DNA of 64,000 nucleotides. Origin: an uncultured Pelagibacteraceae bacterium. GTDB taxonomy: Bacteria > Pseudomonadota > Alphaproteobacteria > Pelagibacterales > Pelagibacteraceae. The position numbers and the translations under genes were made by a program. Of the stretch, positions 63,886-64,000 are shown one piece after another. The first letter of the stretch is position 1, and every line of letters begins with the position of its first letter. The stretch spans positions 62,001 to 126,000 of the forward strand of contig CACHWN010000002.1 of assembly GCA_902583585.1 (NCBI GenBank). Reading direction: 5' to 3'. The notes beneath the pieces are model-generated. The model saw only the letters and a program-made list of their open reading frames with translations. It searched no databases and had not been told where the DNA came from.

Positions 63886-64000
63886 ATGAATTTCGCAATT
63901 ATTGGCGCTTCAGGAAACGTTGGAAGAAAAACAATAGAAATCTTAGAGAAATCTAAACTAGATTTCAATAAACTTTTCTTAGTAGCTTCACCAAAAAGCG
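63886..64000 (+). CDS. asd: Aspartate-semialdehyde dehydrogenase, N-terminal part (partial)
   Basis: The reading frame beginning with ATG at 63886 encodes MNFAIIGASGNVGRKTIEIL and continues off the right edge (38 codons here). GASGNVGR is the dinucleotide-binding loop of Asd, which makes aspartate semialdehyde for lysine, threonine and methionine. LFLVASPKS is the next strand. leuB-asd neighbours are common in alphaproteobacteria. An identical loop occurs in ArgC-type enzymes, but the neighbour and the ILEKS spacing favour Asd. Confidence 0.85.
   Translation, partial: MNFAIIGASGNVGRKTIEILEKSKLDFNKLFLVASPKS

Noticed and set aside
1-64000. Insertion sequence, prophage or genomic island
   Set aside because: No transposase, integrase, phage gene or flanking direct repeats were found; gene content is housekeeping and collinear with alphaproteobacterial order.

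Overview
The window looks like a chromosomal segment of a SAR11-type alphaproteobacterium (Pelagibacterales). The DNA is very AT-rich, spacers are short (the longest gap between genes is 270 bases), and neighbouring genes often overlap by 1 to 50 bases. The gene order around hemE, ppsR, maf, aroE, coaE, dnaQ and secB is the one that flanks the replication origin in many alphaproteobacteria. No insertion sequence, prophage, CRISPR array or rRNA gene was seen. One tRNA gene was found. The assignment is inferred from content and order, not from a database search.

Layout. 1-700: 3' end of ftsK and lolA. 700-4520 (minus): GNAT and HIT proteins, then a histidine cluster hisE-F-A-H-B. 4600-8420: hslVU protease, Smr and Tim44-like proteins, FxsA, SecB. 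8420-11850 (minus): dnaQ, coaE, aroE, maf, ppsR. 11850-12119: probable chromosomal origin. 12120-15900: hemE, hemH, hemJ, rho. 15900-21300: orphan LON-domain protein, tRNA-Gly(GCC) followed directly by phhB, purH, heparinase-like gene, rpe, YggT-like gene. 21300-27900: two-component sodium/solute symporter with a palindromic upstream site, an unknown gene, acs with a very basic N-terminal extension, an EVE-domain protein, tsaD. 27960-36700: hemC, hemD, mscS-like, yggT, folD, psiE, argG, IalB-like, aldo/keto reductase, Bax-inhibitor-like, DUF2794, yciB. 36760-41365: hspQ, then a cytochrome c maturation run ccmC-D-E-F-G-H.

41400-53900 is a metabolic and transport island: PagL-like protein, FMN-dependent alpha-hydroxyacid dehydrogenase, aminotransferase, glycolate oxidase glcD-E-F, D-2-hydroxyacid dehydrogenase, a TRAP transporter (binding protein, terminator, small and large permeases) and an amidase. 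Together they suggest uptake and oxidation of small 2-hydroxy or 2-oxo acids such as glycolate or lactate, with transamination of the product. 53860-57450: small membrane protein, EamA permease, alpha/beta hydrolase, ftsY, dapF. 57450-60770: a structured leader, ffh, rpsP, trmD, rplS (rimM is missing from its usual place). 60774 to the end: leuC-D-B and the start of asd.

Most notable: the origin candidate; three back-to-back hairpins ahead of ffh; a perfect 57-bp triplicated repeat encoding a charged tail on ribosomal protein S16; the basic tail fused to acetyl-CoA synthetase; an 18-bp perfect palindrome ahead of the symporter; a 13-bp stem ahead of ccmC; and phhB starting 4 bases after a tRNA. 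There is no gene-free stretch above 300 bases.
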